A stretch of DNA of 64,000 bases, taken from the NCBI RefSeq assembly GCF_028069655.1, contig NZ_JAMCOS010000001.1, positions 3,378,001 through 3,442,000 of the forward strand, written 5' to 3'. The translations under genes were made by a program, and so were the position numbers. The first letter of the stretch is position 1. Every line of letters begins with the position of its first letter. The notes below the pieces were generated by a model that saw only the letters and a program-made list of their open reading frames with translations, was not told the origin of the DNA and did no database searches. Shown in pieces: positions 53,790 through 62,697 of the stretch. The DNA is from Acidovorax sp. NCPPB 4044. Its GTDB lineage: Bacteria > Pseudomonadota > Gammaproteobacteria > Burkholderiales > Burkholderiaceae_C.

Positions 53790-54335
53790 TCACTTGACGC
53801 GCTTGAGCGACGGACGTCCACCCGACGCAGCCGGGCCGGGGCCGCGCGGAGGCTCGTCCGAAGGAGAGGAAGTGCCGCCCTCGGACGGAACGAGCTGCAC
53901 CACGCGGTCGTCGCCCTCCGCAGGTTCGAGCGCACCTCCGGTGGGAGCACCGCCGGCGTCCAGCAGGCTGGACACCGCACCGGGCGGCAAGGCCCCCGGC
54001 GAGAGCACATCCACCGGCGGAGGAAAGGCCATGCCCTGGCCGTTCTCGCGGGCATAGATCGCGATCACGCGCCCGATGGGCACCATGATGTCGCGCGGCT
54101 TGCCGCCGAAACGGGCCTTGAACTCGATGAAATCATTGCCCAGCTGCAGCGCGCTGGTGGCGTCGTAGCTGACGTTGAGCACGATTTCGCCATCCTTCAC
54201 ATATTCGCGCGGCACCTGGACCGAGTCGTCCACGCGCACCGCGATGTAGGGCGTGAAGCCATTGTCGGTGCACCACTCGTACAGGGCCCGGATCAGGTAG
54301 GGGCGCGTGGAAGTGGAGTCCTGGGCGTTCATCAT
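53790..54335 (-). CDS. sspB: ClpXP protease specificity-enhancing factor SspB
   Basis: This 181-residue adaptor delivers ssrA-tagged proteins to ClpXP. The N-terminal substrate-binding domain begins STRPYLIRALYEWCTDNGFTPYIAV and includes the conserved FKARFGGKPRDIMVPIGRVIAIYARENGQGM. A flexible linker rich in Gly, Pro and Ser leads to a terminal ClpX-binding motif RPSLKRVK. It lies 48 bases downstream of sspA. Confidence 0.95.
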   Translation of the reverse strand: MMNAQDSTSTRPYLIRALYEWCTDNGFTPYIAVRVDDSVQVPREYVKDGEIVLNVSYDATSALQLGNDFIEFKARFGGKPRDIMVPIGRVIAIYARENGQGMAFPPPVDVLSPGALPPGAVSSLLDAGGAPTGGALEPAEGDDRVVQLVPSEGGTSSPSDEPPRGPGPAASGGRPSLKRVK

Positions 54336-54383
54336 GTCGGCGTTTCGGAAGGGAAGCGGGTAGGCAGGGTGCAGCAGCGGCGC

Positions 54384-54995
54384 TTACTTGCGCATGACTT
54401 TCTCGGAAGGCGTCAGCGCTTCGATGTAGGCCGGGCGCGAGAAGATGCGCTCGGCGTACTTCAGCAGCGGGGCCGCATTCTTGGACAGCTCGATGCCATA
54501 GTAGTCCAGGCGCCAGAGCAGCGGCGCGATGGCGACGTCGAGCATCGAGAAATTCTCGCCCAGCATGTACTTGTTCTTGAGGAACACCGGGGCCAGCTGC
54601 GTGAGGCGGTCGCGGATGTGCGAGCGGGCCTTTTCGAGCGCCTTCTCGTTGCCCTTGGTTGCGCGCGACTCCAGCACGTTCACGTGGACGAACAGTTCCT
54701 TTTCGAAGTTGAGCAGGAACAGGCGCACGCGGGCACGGTCGACCGGGTCGCCAGGCATCAGCTGCGGGTGCGGGAAGCGCTCGTCGATGTACTCGTTGAT
54801 GATGTTCGACTCATACAGGATGAGGTCGCGCTCGACAAGGATGGGCACCTGGCCGTAGGGGTTCATCACGTTGATGTCTTCGGGCTTGTTGTACAGGTCC
54901 ACATCGCGGATCTCGAAGTCCATGCCCTTTTCGAACAGGACGAAGCGGCAGCGATGGGAGAAAGGACAGGTCGTACCCGAATAAAGCACCATCAT
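54384..54995 (-). CDS. sspA: Stringent starvation protein A (GST-fold)
   Basis: This 203-residue RNA-polymerase-associated protein has a thioredoxin-like N-terminal half (MMVLYSGTTCPFSHRCRFVL). A helical C-terminal half with FPHPQLMPGDP holds the conserved Pro-His-Pro surface of SspA. It alters transcription at starvation. It begins shortly after the petC terminator and is followed by sspB, the usual pair. Confidence 0.95.
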   Translation of the reverse strand: MMVLYSGTTCPFSHRCRFVLFEKGMDFEIRDVDLYNKPEDINVMNPYGQVPILVERDLILYESNIINEYIDERFPHPQLMPGDPVDRARVRLFLLNFEKELFVHVNVLESRATKGNEKALEKARSHIRDRLTQLAPVFLKNKYMLGENFSMLDVAIAPLLWRLDYYGIELSKNAAPLLKYAERIFSRPAYIEALTPSEKVMRK

Positions 54996-55009
54996 GGTGG
55001 GAAGCTCCT

Positions 55010-55046
55010 AAAAATCAAAAAGAGTGGGCGCGTGAGCGTCCACTCT
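55010..55046 (-). terminator. Terminator after petC
   Basis: On the minus strand AGAGTGG and CCACTCT (7 bp) close an inner stem CGC/GCG around TCAC; one A-C mismatch separates the two stems. TTTTTGATTTTT follows. The T run lies just upstream of the sspA ribosome site GGAG. Confidence 0.75.
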
Positions 55047-55103
55047 GGAAAGCGAAATGCGCCGCACGGAGGCGGCGCTGATGCGGCATGCGGAGGCGCA
55101 AGC

Positions 55104-55859
55104 TTACTTGACGTCCTTCCAGAACGCCGCATTGAGCCGCCAGGCGATCACGGTGAAGATGCCGAGGAAGATCAGCACCCACACCCCGACGCGAACCCGC
55201 GTATTTTGCGCTGGCTCGGCCATCCACTGCAGGTAGTTGACGAGATCACCCACGGTCTCGTCGTACTGGAGGGGCGACATGGTACCCGGAGTCAGCTGTT
55301 CCCAGCCTTTGAATACCTGGGTTTTGTGTCCGTGGCTCTCGTGTTCCTCGAAAACCGGACGGCGATCGCCCTGCAGTTGCCACAGCGCGTGCGGCATGCC
55401 CACGCTCGGGAAAGCGAGGTTGTTCCAGCCCGTGGCCTTCGTCTCGTCGCGGTAGAACGTGCGCAGGAACGTGTAGAGGTAGTCCGCTCCGGTGCCGTTG
55501 TGCCCGGCGCGCGAACGCGCGATCACGGTGAGGTCCGGCGGGTTGGCGCCGAACCAGTCCTTGGCCTGCCGCGGATCGATGGTGGCCTTCATCGTCTCGC
55601 CGACCTTGTCGGTGGTGAAGAGCAGGTTGTCCTTGACCTGCTGGTCGGTGAGGCCGATGTCCTTCAGGCGGTTGTAGCGCATGAAGGCGGCGGAATGGCA
55701 GCTCAGGCAGTAGTTGACGAAGATCTTGGCGCCGTTCTGCAGCGAGGCCGTGTCGTTCGTGCGCACCGGGGCCTTGTCCCAGGCGATGCCGCCTTCTGCG
55801 GCGTGCGCGCCCAGGGCGAACCCGAGCGAGGCGATCAACGTGAGGATGATTTTTTTCAT
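55104..55859 (-). CDS. petC: Cytochrome c1 of the bc1 complex
   Basis: This 251-residue protein has a signal peptide ending near AHA (residues 18-20). A heme-c site NYCLSCHSAAFMRYNRL lies near residue 50. A C-terminal membrane anchor (VWVLIFLGIFTVIAWRLNAAFW) is the last segment. It takes electrons from the Rieske protein and passes them to soluble cytochrome c. It is last in petA-petB-petC. Confidence 0.97.
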   Translation of the reverse strand: MKKIILTLIASLGFALGAHAAEGGIAWDKAPVRTNDTASLQNGAKIFVNYCLSCHSAAFMRYNRLKDIGLTDQQVKDNLLFTTDKVGETMKATIDPRQAKDWFGANPPDLTVIARSRAGHNGTGADYLYTFLRTFYRDETKATGWNNLAFPSVGMPHALWQLQGDRRPVFEEHESHGHKTQVFKGWEQLTPGTMSPLQYDETVGDLVNYLQWMAEPAQNTRVRVGVWVLIFLGIFTVIAWRLNAAFWKDVK

Positions 55860-55878
55860 GGTCGTCGTTCCGGCCCGC

Positions 55879-57297
55879 TCAGTGCGCGGCGAAGGTCACG
55901 CGGTCAGGCACCGGCTTGGGTTCGCCGAGGCGGCTCCACCAGGGCATGAGCAGGAAGAAGCCGAAGTAGAACAGCGTGCCCACCTGCGAGACGCGTTCGC
56001 CGATCGGCGACGGGGGCTGCACGCCCAGGTACGCGAGGGCCACGAAGTTGATCACGAAGATGCCGTACAGGTACTTGTGCCAGCTCGGGCGGTAGCGGAT
56101 GGACTTCACGGGGCTGTGGTCGAGCCACGGCAGGAAGAACAGGATGATCACGGCGCCGCCCATCACCACCACGCCCCAGAACTTGGCATCGATGGACAGC
56201 ATGAGCGCGATGGCGACCACGGCCACGGCCACGATGGCCACCTTGACGAAGGAAGGCAGCCGGCCCTTGATCACGCCGAAGCCCGCGGCCAGCGCCACGC
56301 AGCCGATGAGCGCGTACATCATCTCGCTCGTGATGGCGCGCAGCATCGAGTAGAACGGCGTGAAGTACCAGACCGGTGCGATGTGCGCAGGCGTCTTGAG
56401 CGGATCGGCCGGAATGAAGTTGTTGTATTCCAGGAAGTAGCCGCCGAACTCGGGCGCGAAGAACACCACGGCCGAGAAGATGAACAGGAACACGCACACG
56501 CCGAAGATGTCGTGCACCGTGTAGTACGGGTGGAACGGGATGCCGTCCAGCGGATGGCCCTGCTCGTCGCGCGGAGCGTTGGGGCCCTTGATCTCGATGC
56601 CGTCGGGGTTGTTGGAGCCCACGTCGTGCAGCGCCAGCAGGTGGGCGACCACGAGGCCCAGCAGCACGAGCGGCACGGCGATCACGTGGAAGCTGAAGAA
56701 GCGGTTCAGGGTGGCGTCGCCCACCACGTAGTCGCCGCGGATCAGCAGTGCCAGGTCGGGGCCGACGAAGGGGATGGCCGCGAACAGGTTCACGATCACC
56801 TGGGCGCCCCAGTACGACATCTGGCCCCAGGGCAGCAGGTAGCCCATGAAGGCCTCGGCCATGAGCGCGAGGAAGATCGCGCAGCCGAAGATCCAGACCA
56901 GTTCGCGCGGCTTGCGGTAGGAGCCATAGAGCAGCCCGCGGAACATGTGCAGGTACACCACCACGAAGAACGCCGAGGCGCCCGTGGAGTGCATGTAGCG
57001 GATGAGCCAGCCCCAGGGCACGTCGCGCATGATGTACTCGACCGACTCGAAAGCCTTGGCCGCGTCGGGCTTGTAGTGCATCACGAGGAAGATGCCGGTG
57101 ACGATCTGGATCACCAGCACCAGCAGCGCCAGCGAACCGAAGATGTACCAGAAGTTGAAGTTCTTCGGAGCGTAGTACTCCGACATGTGCACCCGGTAGG
57201 CATCGAACGCCGTCGGGAACCGGTTCTCGAACCAGTTCGTGACCTTGGCGCCCGTGGAGGCGTTCGGGGAGATGTCCTTGAATTCGTGGTGAGCCAT
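55879..57297 (-). CDS. petB: Cytochrome b of the bc1 complex
   Basis: This 472-residue integral membrane subunit has about nine helices and the two quinone sites. Family marks are GSLALLVLVIQIVTGIFLVMHYKPD, MHSTGASAFFVVVYLHMFRGLLYGSYR with heme-ligand His, LLPWGQMSYWGAQVI and the Qo-site PEWY-like PVWYFTPFY. ATG 57297 has GAGGGAG 8 bases upstream. It lies between petA and petC. Confidence 0.97.
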   Translation of the reverse strand: MAHHEFKDISPNASTGAKVTNWFENRFPTAFDAYRVHMSEYYAPKNFNFWYIFGSLALLVLVIQIVTGIFLVMHYKPDAAKAFESVEYIMRDVPWGWLIRYMHSTGASAFFVVVYLHMFRGLLYGSYRKPRELVWIFGCAIFLALMAEAFMGYLLPWGQMSYWGAQVIVNLFAAIPFVGPDLALLIRGDYVVGDATLNRFFSFHVIAVPLVLLGLVVAHLLALHDVGSNNPDGIEIKGPNAPRDEQGHPLDGIPFHPYYTVHDIFGVCVFLFIFSAVVFFAPEFGGYFLEYNNFIPADPLKTPAHIAPVWYFTPFYSMLRAITSEMMYALIGCVALAAGFGVIKGRLPSFVKVAIVAVAVVAIALMLSIDAKFWGVVVMGGAVIILFFLPWLDHSPVKSIRYRPSWHKYLYGIFVINFVALAYLGVQPPSPIGERVSQVGTLFYFGFFLLMPWWSRLGEPKPVPDRVTFAAH

Positions 57298-57310
57298 GCG
57301 TTCTTCTCCC

Positions 57311-57910
57311 TCAGGCCTGCTTGTCTTCACCGATCAGGAGCTTGGTCTCCGACAGGTACATGTGGGGAGGCACTTCGAGGTTGTCGGGCGCGGGCTTGTT
57401 CTTGAAGACGCGGCCGGCCATGTCGAAGGTCGAGCCGTGGCAGGGGCAGAGGAAGCCGCCCTTCCAGTCGTCGGGCAGCGAGGGCTGCGCGCCGGGAACG
57501 AACTTGTCGCTGGGCGAGCAGCCGAGGTGCGTGCAGATGCCCACGGCCACGAGGATCTCGGGTTTGATGGAGCGGTTCTCGTTGCGCGCGTATTCGGGGG
57601 TGAGTTCGGACGGCTTGCGCTCGGACTTGGGGTCGGCGAGCTGGCCGTCGAGGCCGGGGAGCGCGGCGAGTTGCTCCGGGGTGCGCTTGATGATCCACAC
57701 CGGTTTGCCGCGCCACTCCACCGTGACCTTCTCGCCGGCTTTCAGCCCGGAGATGTCCACCTCGACCGCGGCCCCCGCGGCTTTGGCTTTTTCGGAGGGC
57801 TGGAACGTGCTCACGAACGGCACGGCCGTCGCCACGCCGCCCACCGCACCAGCACAGCCCGACGCAATGAGCCACGTCCTCTTGCTGGAGTCGATTGGGG
57901 TTTCACTCAT
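57311..57910 (-). CDS. petA: Rieske iron-sulfur protein of the bc1 complex
   Basis: This 199-residue subunit has an N-terminal Tat-like signal-anchor ([20 protein letters not shown]). The Rieske domain binds its 2Fe-2S cluster through CTHLGC near 128 and CPCHGS near 150. It moves electrons from ubiquinol to cytochrome c1. It is first in petABC. Confidence 0.97.
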   Translation of the reverse strand: MSETPIDSSKRTWLIASGCAGAVGGVATAVPFVSTFQPSEKAKAAGAAVEVDISGLKAGEKVTVEWRGKPVWIIKRTPEQLAALPGLDGQLADPKSERKPSELTPEYARNENRSIKPEILVAVGICTHLGCSPSDKFVPGAQPSLPDDWKGGFLCPCHGSTFDMAGRVFKNKPAPDNLEVPPHMYLSETKLLIGEDKQA

Positions 57911-57949
57911 GGGGGTCCTCGAAGGTCGTCGCTTTAGGATCAATCACAA

Positions 57950-57955
57950 ATTGTA
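57950..57955 (-). promoter_or_regulatory. Candidate -10 box of petABC
   Basis: TACAAT on the minus strand lies about 40 bases upstream of petA. The -35 is weak (TTAACC is too close). An inverted repeat AGGGGT-TATC-ACCCCT at 57979-57994 stands just upstream and may be an operator. Confidence 0.35.
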
Positions 57956-57978
57956 GCGGCGCGAGTAAGGTTAATTCC

Positions 57979-57994
57979 AGGGGTTATCACCCCT
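57979..57994. promoter_or_regulatory. Inverted repeat between petA and mscL
   Basis: AGGGGT and ACCCCT flank TATC in the 134-bp divergent region. It could be an operator for petABC, mscL or both. No known regulator motif is recognised. Confidence 0.25.
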
Positions 57995-58044
57995 CCAACT
58001 CGGCAATACTGCAAGGGTTTTCAGCTATATCAAGGAGAGGCGAA

Positions 58045-58476
58045 ATGGGTATTGCAAAAGAGTTCCGGGAGTTTGCCGTGAAGGGAAATGTGATAGACCT
58101 CGCCGTCGGCGTGATCATCGGCGGCGCCTTCGGAAAGATTGTCGATTCGCTGGTGAACGACGTCATCATGCCGGTGGTCGGGCTGGTATTCGGCCGGCTG
58201 GATTTCTCGAATCTGTTTCTCGTGCTCGGCAGTGTCCCGCCGGGTACTCCGGCCACGCTCGATGCCTTGCGCAAAGCCGGCGTTCCGGTGCTCGCTTATG
58301 GCAGCTTCATTACCGTCGCGGTGAATTTCCTGATTCTCGCTTTCATCATTTTCCTGATGGTCAAGCAAATCAACCGCCTGAAGCGCGAGGCGCCTCCCCC
58401 GGCACCGGCCGCGCCCGCCACGCCGCCCGAGGACATCGTGCTCCTGCGCGAGATCCGCGACAGCCTGCGCCGCTGA
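58045..58476 (+). CDS. mscL: Large-conductance mechanosensitive channel
   Basis: This 143-residue channel (E. coli 136) opens at extreme membrane tension. The first helix is [37 protein letters not shown]. The second is [29 protein letters not shown], with a C-terminal helical bundle after a proline-rich linker. AGGAGAGG lies just upstream. It is divergent from petA. Confidence 0.98.
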   Translation: MGIAKEFREFAVKGNVIDLAVGVIIGGAFGKIVDSLVNDVIMPVVGLVFGRLDFSNLFLVLGSVPPGTPATLDALRKAGVPVLAYGSFITVAVNFLILAFIIFLMVKQINRLKREAPPPAPAAPATPPEDIVLLREIRDSLRR

Positions 58477-58517
58477 CCTGCCCGCAGCAAAGGAGCGAGC
58501 GCGGCACGCCGCCCCGG

Positions 58518-59585
58518 TCAGGCCCGCGCGAGGCGCCGTGCCATGCGCACGGCTTCGATCAGGCTTGACGCATCGGCCGTGCCGCGGCCCGCGATGTCGA
58601 AGGCCGTGCCGTGGTCCGGGCTGGTGCGCACCAGCGGCAGCCCGAGCGTGACGTTCACTCCCTTGTCCACGCCCAGGTATTTCACGGGGATCAGCCCCTG
58701 GTCGTGGTACATCGCCAGCACCACGTCGAATTCGCCCGCGCGCTGTGGCGTGCTGCGGGCGCGCATGAACACCGTGTCGGGCGCGAAGGGGCCGTGCGCA
58801 TCGATGCCCCGTGCGCGCGCGGCGGCGATGGCCGGCGCGATGGATTCAGTTTCTTCATGCCCGAACAGCCCGCCCTCGCCCGCGTGCGGGTTGAGGCCCG
58901 CCACGCCGATGCGCGGTGCGCGGCCCAGGCTGCGGCGCAGGGCCTCGTGGGTGATCTCCAGCGTGCCCAGCACGTTGTCGGGCGTGACGGCCGCGATCGC
59001 ATCGCGCAGCGACACGTGGATACTGACCAGCACGGTGCGCAGTTCGTCGCTCGCCAGCATCATGCGCACCGGCATGCCGGCCACGGGCACGCCGGCATGG
59101 CGGGCGGCCTCGGCCTGCAGCAACTCGGTGTGGCCCGGGTAGTCCACGCCGGCGGCCGCCAGCGCTTCCTTGTGCAGCGGCGCGGTCACCAGCCCGTCCA
59201 CCTCGCCGCGCAGCGCGGCCCGCGCGGCCCAGACGACGCAATCCGCCGCAGCGCGCCCGGCCTCCGCGCTCACCGCGCCGAACGGCACCGGGCCGGGCAA
59301 CCCCGGCAGCGGCAGCACCGGCAGGCAGCGCGGCGGCGCCGTGCGGGCTTCTGCGGGCGATGCCAGCACGGCGACGGGCAGCGAGGGCTCGCCCGGCCGG
59401 GCGATGCAGCGGGCGGCGCGGCGCAGCGTCTCGACGTCGCCGGCCACGAAGCAGTTGCGCAGATCGCCGGGCGCATCGCGGAAGGCCCGGGCGACGATCT
59501 CCGGGCCGATGCCGGCCGGGTCGCCCTGCGTGATCGCCAGCAGCGGCTGCGGCGCCTCAGCGGCGCCCTCCACAAGAGGATTCAC
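58518..59585 (-). CDS. pdxA: 4-Hydroxythreonine-4-phosphate dehydrogenase
   Basis: This 355-residue enzyme (E. coli PdxA 329) acts in pyridoxal phosphate synthesis. The N-terminus LLAITQGDPAGIGPEIVARAF and the C-terminal YHDQGLIPVKYLGVDKGVNVTLGLP are diagnostic, and the metal site uses His of GHTELL. It lies downstream of lolC-lolD with a repeat copy between. Confidence 0.96.
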   Translation of the reverse strand: MNPLVEGAAEAPQPLLAITQGDPAGIGPEIVARAFRDAPGDLRNCFVAGDVETLRRAARCIARPGEPSLPVAVLASPAEARTAPPRCLPVLPLPGLPGPVPFGAVSAEAGRAAADCVVWAARAALRGEVDGLVTAPLHKEALAAAGVDYPGHTELLQAEAARHAGVPVAGMPVRMMLASDELRTVLVSIHVSLRDAIAAVTPDNVLGTLEITHEALRRSLGRAPRIGVAGLNPHAGEGGLFGHEETESIAPAIAAARARGIDAHGPFAPDTVFMRARSTPQRAGEFDVVLAMYHDQGLIPVKYLGVDKGVNVTLGLPLVRTSPDHGTAFDIAGRGTADASSLIEAVRMARRLARA

Positions 59586-59596
59586 GGTGTTTTCGC

Positions 59597-59645
59597 CTCC
59601 ATGCCGCCGGATTCATTCAATAGTTTGCTATTTAATTGATAGCAA
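59597..59645 (+). repeat. Interspersed ~50-bp repeat, copy 4 (between pdxA and lolD)
   Basis: CTCCATGCCGCCGGATTCAT, then TCAATAGTTTGCTATTTAAT, then TGATAGCAA. TTGCTAT and ATAGCAA form a perfect 7-bp hairpin around TTAATTG. The repeat ends at the lolD stop codon and fills most of the 60-bp gap to pdxA. Confidence 0.88.
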
Positions 59646-60402
<757 letters not shown>

Positions 60403-60410
<8 letters not shown>

Positions 60411-61656
60411 AGCGAAGTGCCTCGGCGGGGTTCACGCGGCTGGCGCGCCAGCTCGGGTACAGCGTGGCCGCGAAGGCCAGAATGAGCGAGATCACCGCGA
60501 TGGGCGCGATGTCGCTGGTCTGCGGGTCGCTCGGCATCTTGCTGATGAGGTAGATGTCCTTGGGCAGGAAGCTCGCGTTCAGCGCATGCTCGATGGCCGG
60601 CACGATCACGTCGATGTTGAACGCCACGAGCAGGCCCAGCGCCAGCCCGCACACCGTGCCGATCACGCCCACCATGGCGCCCTGCACGACGAACACCGCC
60701 ATGATGCTGCGTGGGCTCGCGCCCAGGGTGCGCAGGATGGCGATGTCGGCGCGCTTGTCGGTCACGGTCATGACCAGTGTGGAGACGAGGTTGAACGCCG
60801 CCACCGCGACGATGAGCGTGAGGATGATGAACATCATGCGTTTTTCGAGCTGCACGGCCGCGAACCAGGTGCGGTTCTGCTGCGTCCAGTCGCGGATCAG
60901 CAGGTCGCCGGTGAGCGAGCGCGCCAATTGCATCGTGACCGCCGGGGCCTCGTGCAGGTCGCGCAGCTTGAGGCGGATGCCCGTCGGGCCTTCGAGGCGG
61001 AAGATGCGTTCGGCGTCCGAGTGGTGCAGCAGCACCAGCGCGGAGTCGTATTCGTAATGGCCCGACTCGAAGAGGCCCGTGACGGTCATCTGCTTGAGGC
61101 GCGGCACGACGCCGGCCGGCGTGACCTGGCCGCCCGGCGCGATCAGCGTCACGGCGTCGCCGGGGCGCACGCCGAGCGAGCGCGCCAGCTCGGTGCCCAG
61201 CACCACGTGGAATTCACCCGGCACCAGGGTCTTCACCGCGCTGGCATTGCGCGCGGCCAGCTCGGTCACCTCGCCCTCGCTCGCCGGATCGATGCCGCGC
61301 ACCAGGGCGCCCTTCATGTCCTCGCCGCGCGCCAGCAGCGCCTGCGACGCCACGAACGGCGCAGCGCCCACCACCTCGGGGTTGCGCCGCGCCTCGGCCA
61401 TCGTGCGCTGCAGGTCGGGCAGCGCGGCGCCCTGCGGCGCGAAGATCTCGATGTGCGAGACCACGCTGAGCATGCGGTCGCGCACTTCCTTCTGGAAGCC
61501 GTTCATCACGCTCAGCACGATGATGAGGGCCGCCACGCCGAGCGCGATGCCGAGCATGGAGACACCGGAGATGAACGAGATGAAGCCGTTGCGCCGCGTC
61601 GCGCGCCCGGCCCGGGTGTAGCGCCAGCCCAGGGCCAGTTCGTAGGGAAGTTGCAT
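60403..61656 (-). CDS. lolC: Lipoprotein-releasing system permease (LolC/LolE family)
   Basis: This 417-residue inner-membrane protein (E. coli LolC 399) has one N-terminal helix ([32 protein letters not shown], about 27-60). A periplasmic domain (about 60-270) and three C-terminal helices follow, as in LolC/LolE and MacB-type permeases. Only one such permease gene is present here, so it may serve as a homodimer (LolF-like). ATG 61656 gives [15 protein letters not shown], the family start. Confidence 0.95.
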
Positions 61657-61740
61657 GGTGGGGAAGAAGCGGCCCCGCGCCGCGCCGGGAATGGCGGCAC
61701 CGAAGCGGCGCAGATTGTGGCATCCCGGACAATACCCCCC

Positions 61741-62697
61741 ATGTCGGAGATTCACCATTTGCTCATCCCCCTGGCGGCCAGCACGGCGCCCGGGGCCCGG
61801 CAGGTCCTGCAGGACCTCGGCCTGCCCCACCTCGACCGGCTGCTCGCACGCCTGTCGCCCGCCGGCACCGACGCCGGCGAAGAATCCGACTTCACGCCCC
61901 CCCACGAACGCGCGCTGGCCCGCCACCTGGGCCTCGCCGCTCCGGGCGACGGCGCCCTGCCCTGGGCCGCGTGGTCGCGGCACGCGCAATCGCCTGGCAC
62001 CGATGAAGGCGCTGCCTGGGCCTGGGTGACGCCCTGCCGCTGGCAGGTCGGCGCGGACCAGGTCATGCTGGCCGACCCGGCCACGCTGGGGCTGGACGAA
62101 GCCGCCTCGCGCGAGGTGCTGGCCATCGTCGCGCCCTGGTTCGCCGAGGACGGCATCGCGCTCACCTACGTCTCGCCCACGCGCTGGCTGGCGCGCGGGG
62201 CGGTGTTCGACGGCCTCGCCACCGCGTCGCTCGACCGCGTGGTGCAGCGCGACGTGCGCGCGTGGATGCCCGATGCGGCCCGGGCGCGGCTGCTGCACCG
62301 CCTGCACAGCGAGATGCAGATGCTGCTCTACACCCATCCCTTCAACGACGCGCGCGCCGAGCGCGGCCTGCCGCCCGTGAACGCGTTCTGGGTGCATGGC
62401 GCCGGCCGCCTGCCGGAGCGCACCCCGCCCGCAATCTCCACGCCGCACATGCCCACGGACCTGCGCGACGCCGCCCTGCACGAGGACTGGCGCGCCTGGG
62501 CCCAGGCCTGGCGCGCACTCGACGCGGGCCCGGTGGCCGCGCTGGCCGACCGCGCCGCGGCGGGCGGCGCGGTGCGCCTCACGCTCTGCGGCGAGCGCAG
62601 CGCGATGGCCTGGGAAAGCCGGCCCCTGGGCCTGGTGGAGCGCCTGCGCCGCCGCCTGCGGCCGGTGCGCTTCGCGGACATCCACCCCCAACTATGA
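61741..62697 (+). CDS. RpfE-like/phosphoglycerate-mutase-annotated protein
   Basis: This 318-residue soluble protein starts MSEIHHLLIPLAASTAPGARQVLQDLGLPHLDRLLARL. It resembles a family found beside recJ in beta- and gammaproteobacteria (Xanthomonas RpfE), often auto-labelled phosphoglycerate mutase. Conserved-looking parts are WAWVTPCRWQVGADQVML and MQMLLYTHPFNDARAERGLPPVNAFWVHGAGRLP. No signal peptide or catalytic signature is evident. Its stop overlaps the recJ start (ATGA). It is divergent from lolC. Confidence 0.75.
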   Translation: MSEIHHLLIPLAASTAPGARQVLQDLGLPHLDRLLARLSPAGTDAGEESDFTPPHERALARHLGLAAPGDGALPWAAWSRHAQSPGTDEGAAWAWVTPCRWQVGADQVMLADPATLGLDEAASREVLAIVAPWFAEDGIALTYVSPTRWLARGAVFDGLATASLDRVVQRDVRAWMPDAARARLLHRLHSEMQMLLYTHPFNDARAERGLPPVNAFWVHGAGRLPERTPPAISTPHMPTDLRDAALHEDWRAWAQAWRALDAGPVAALADRAAAGGAVRLTLCGERSAMAWESRPLGLVERLRRRLRPVRFADIHPQL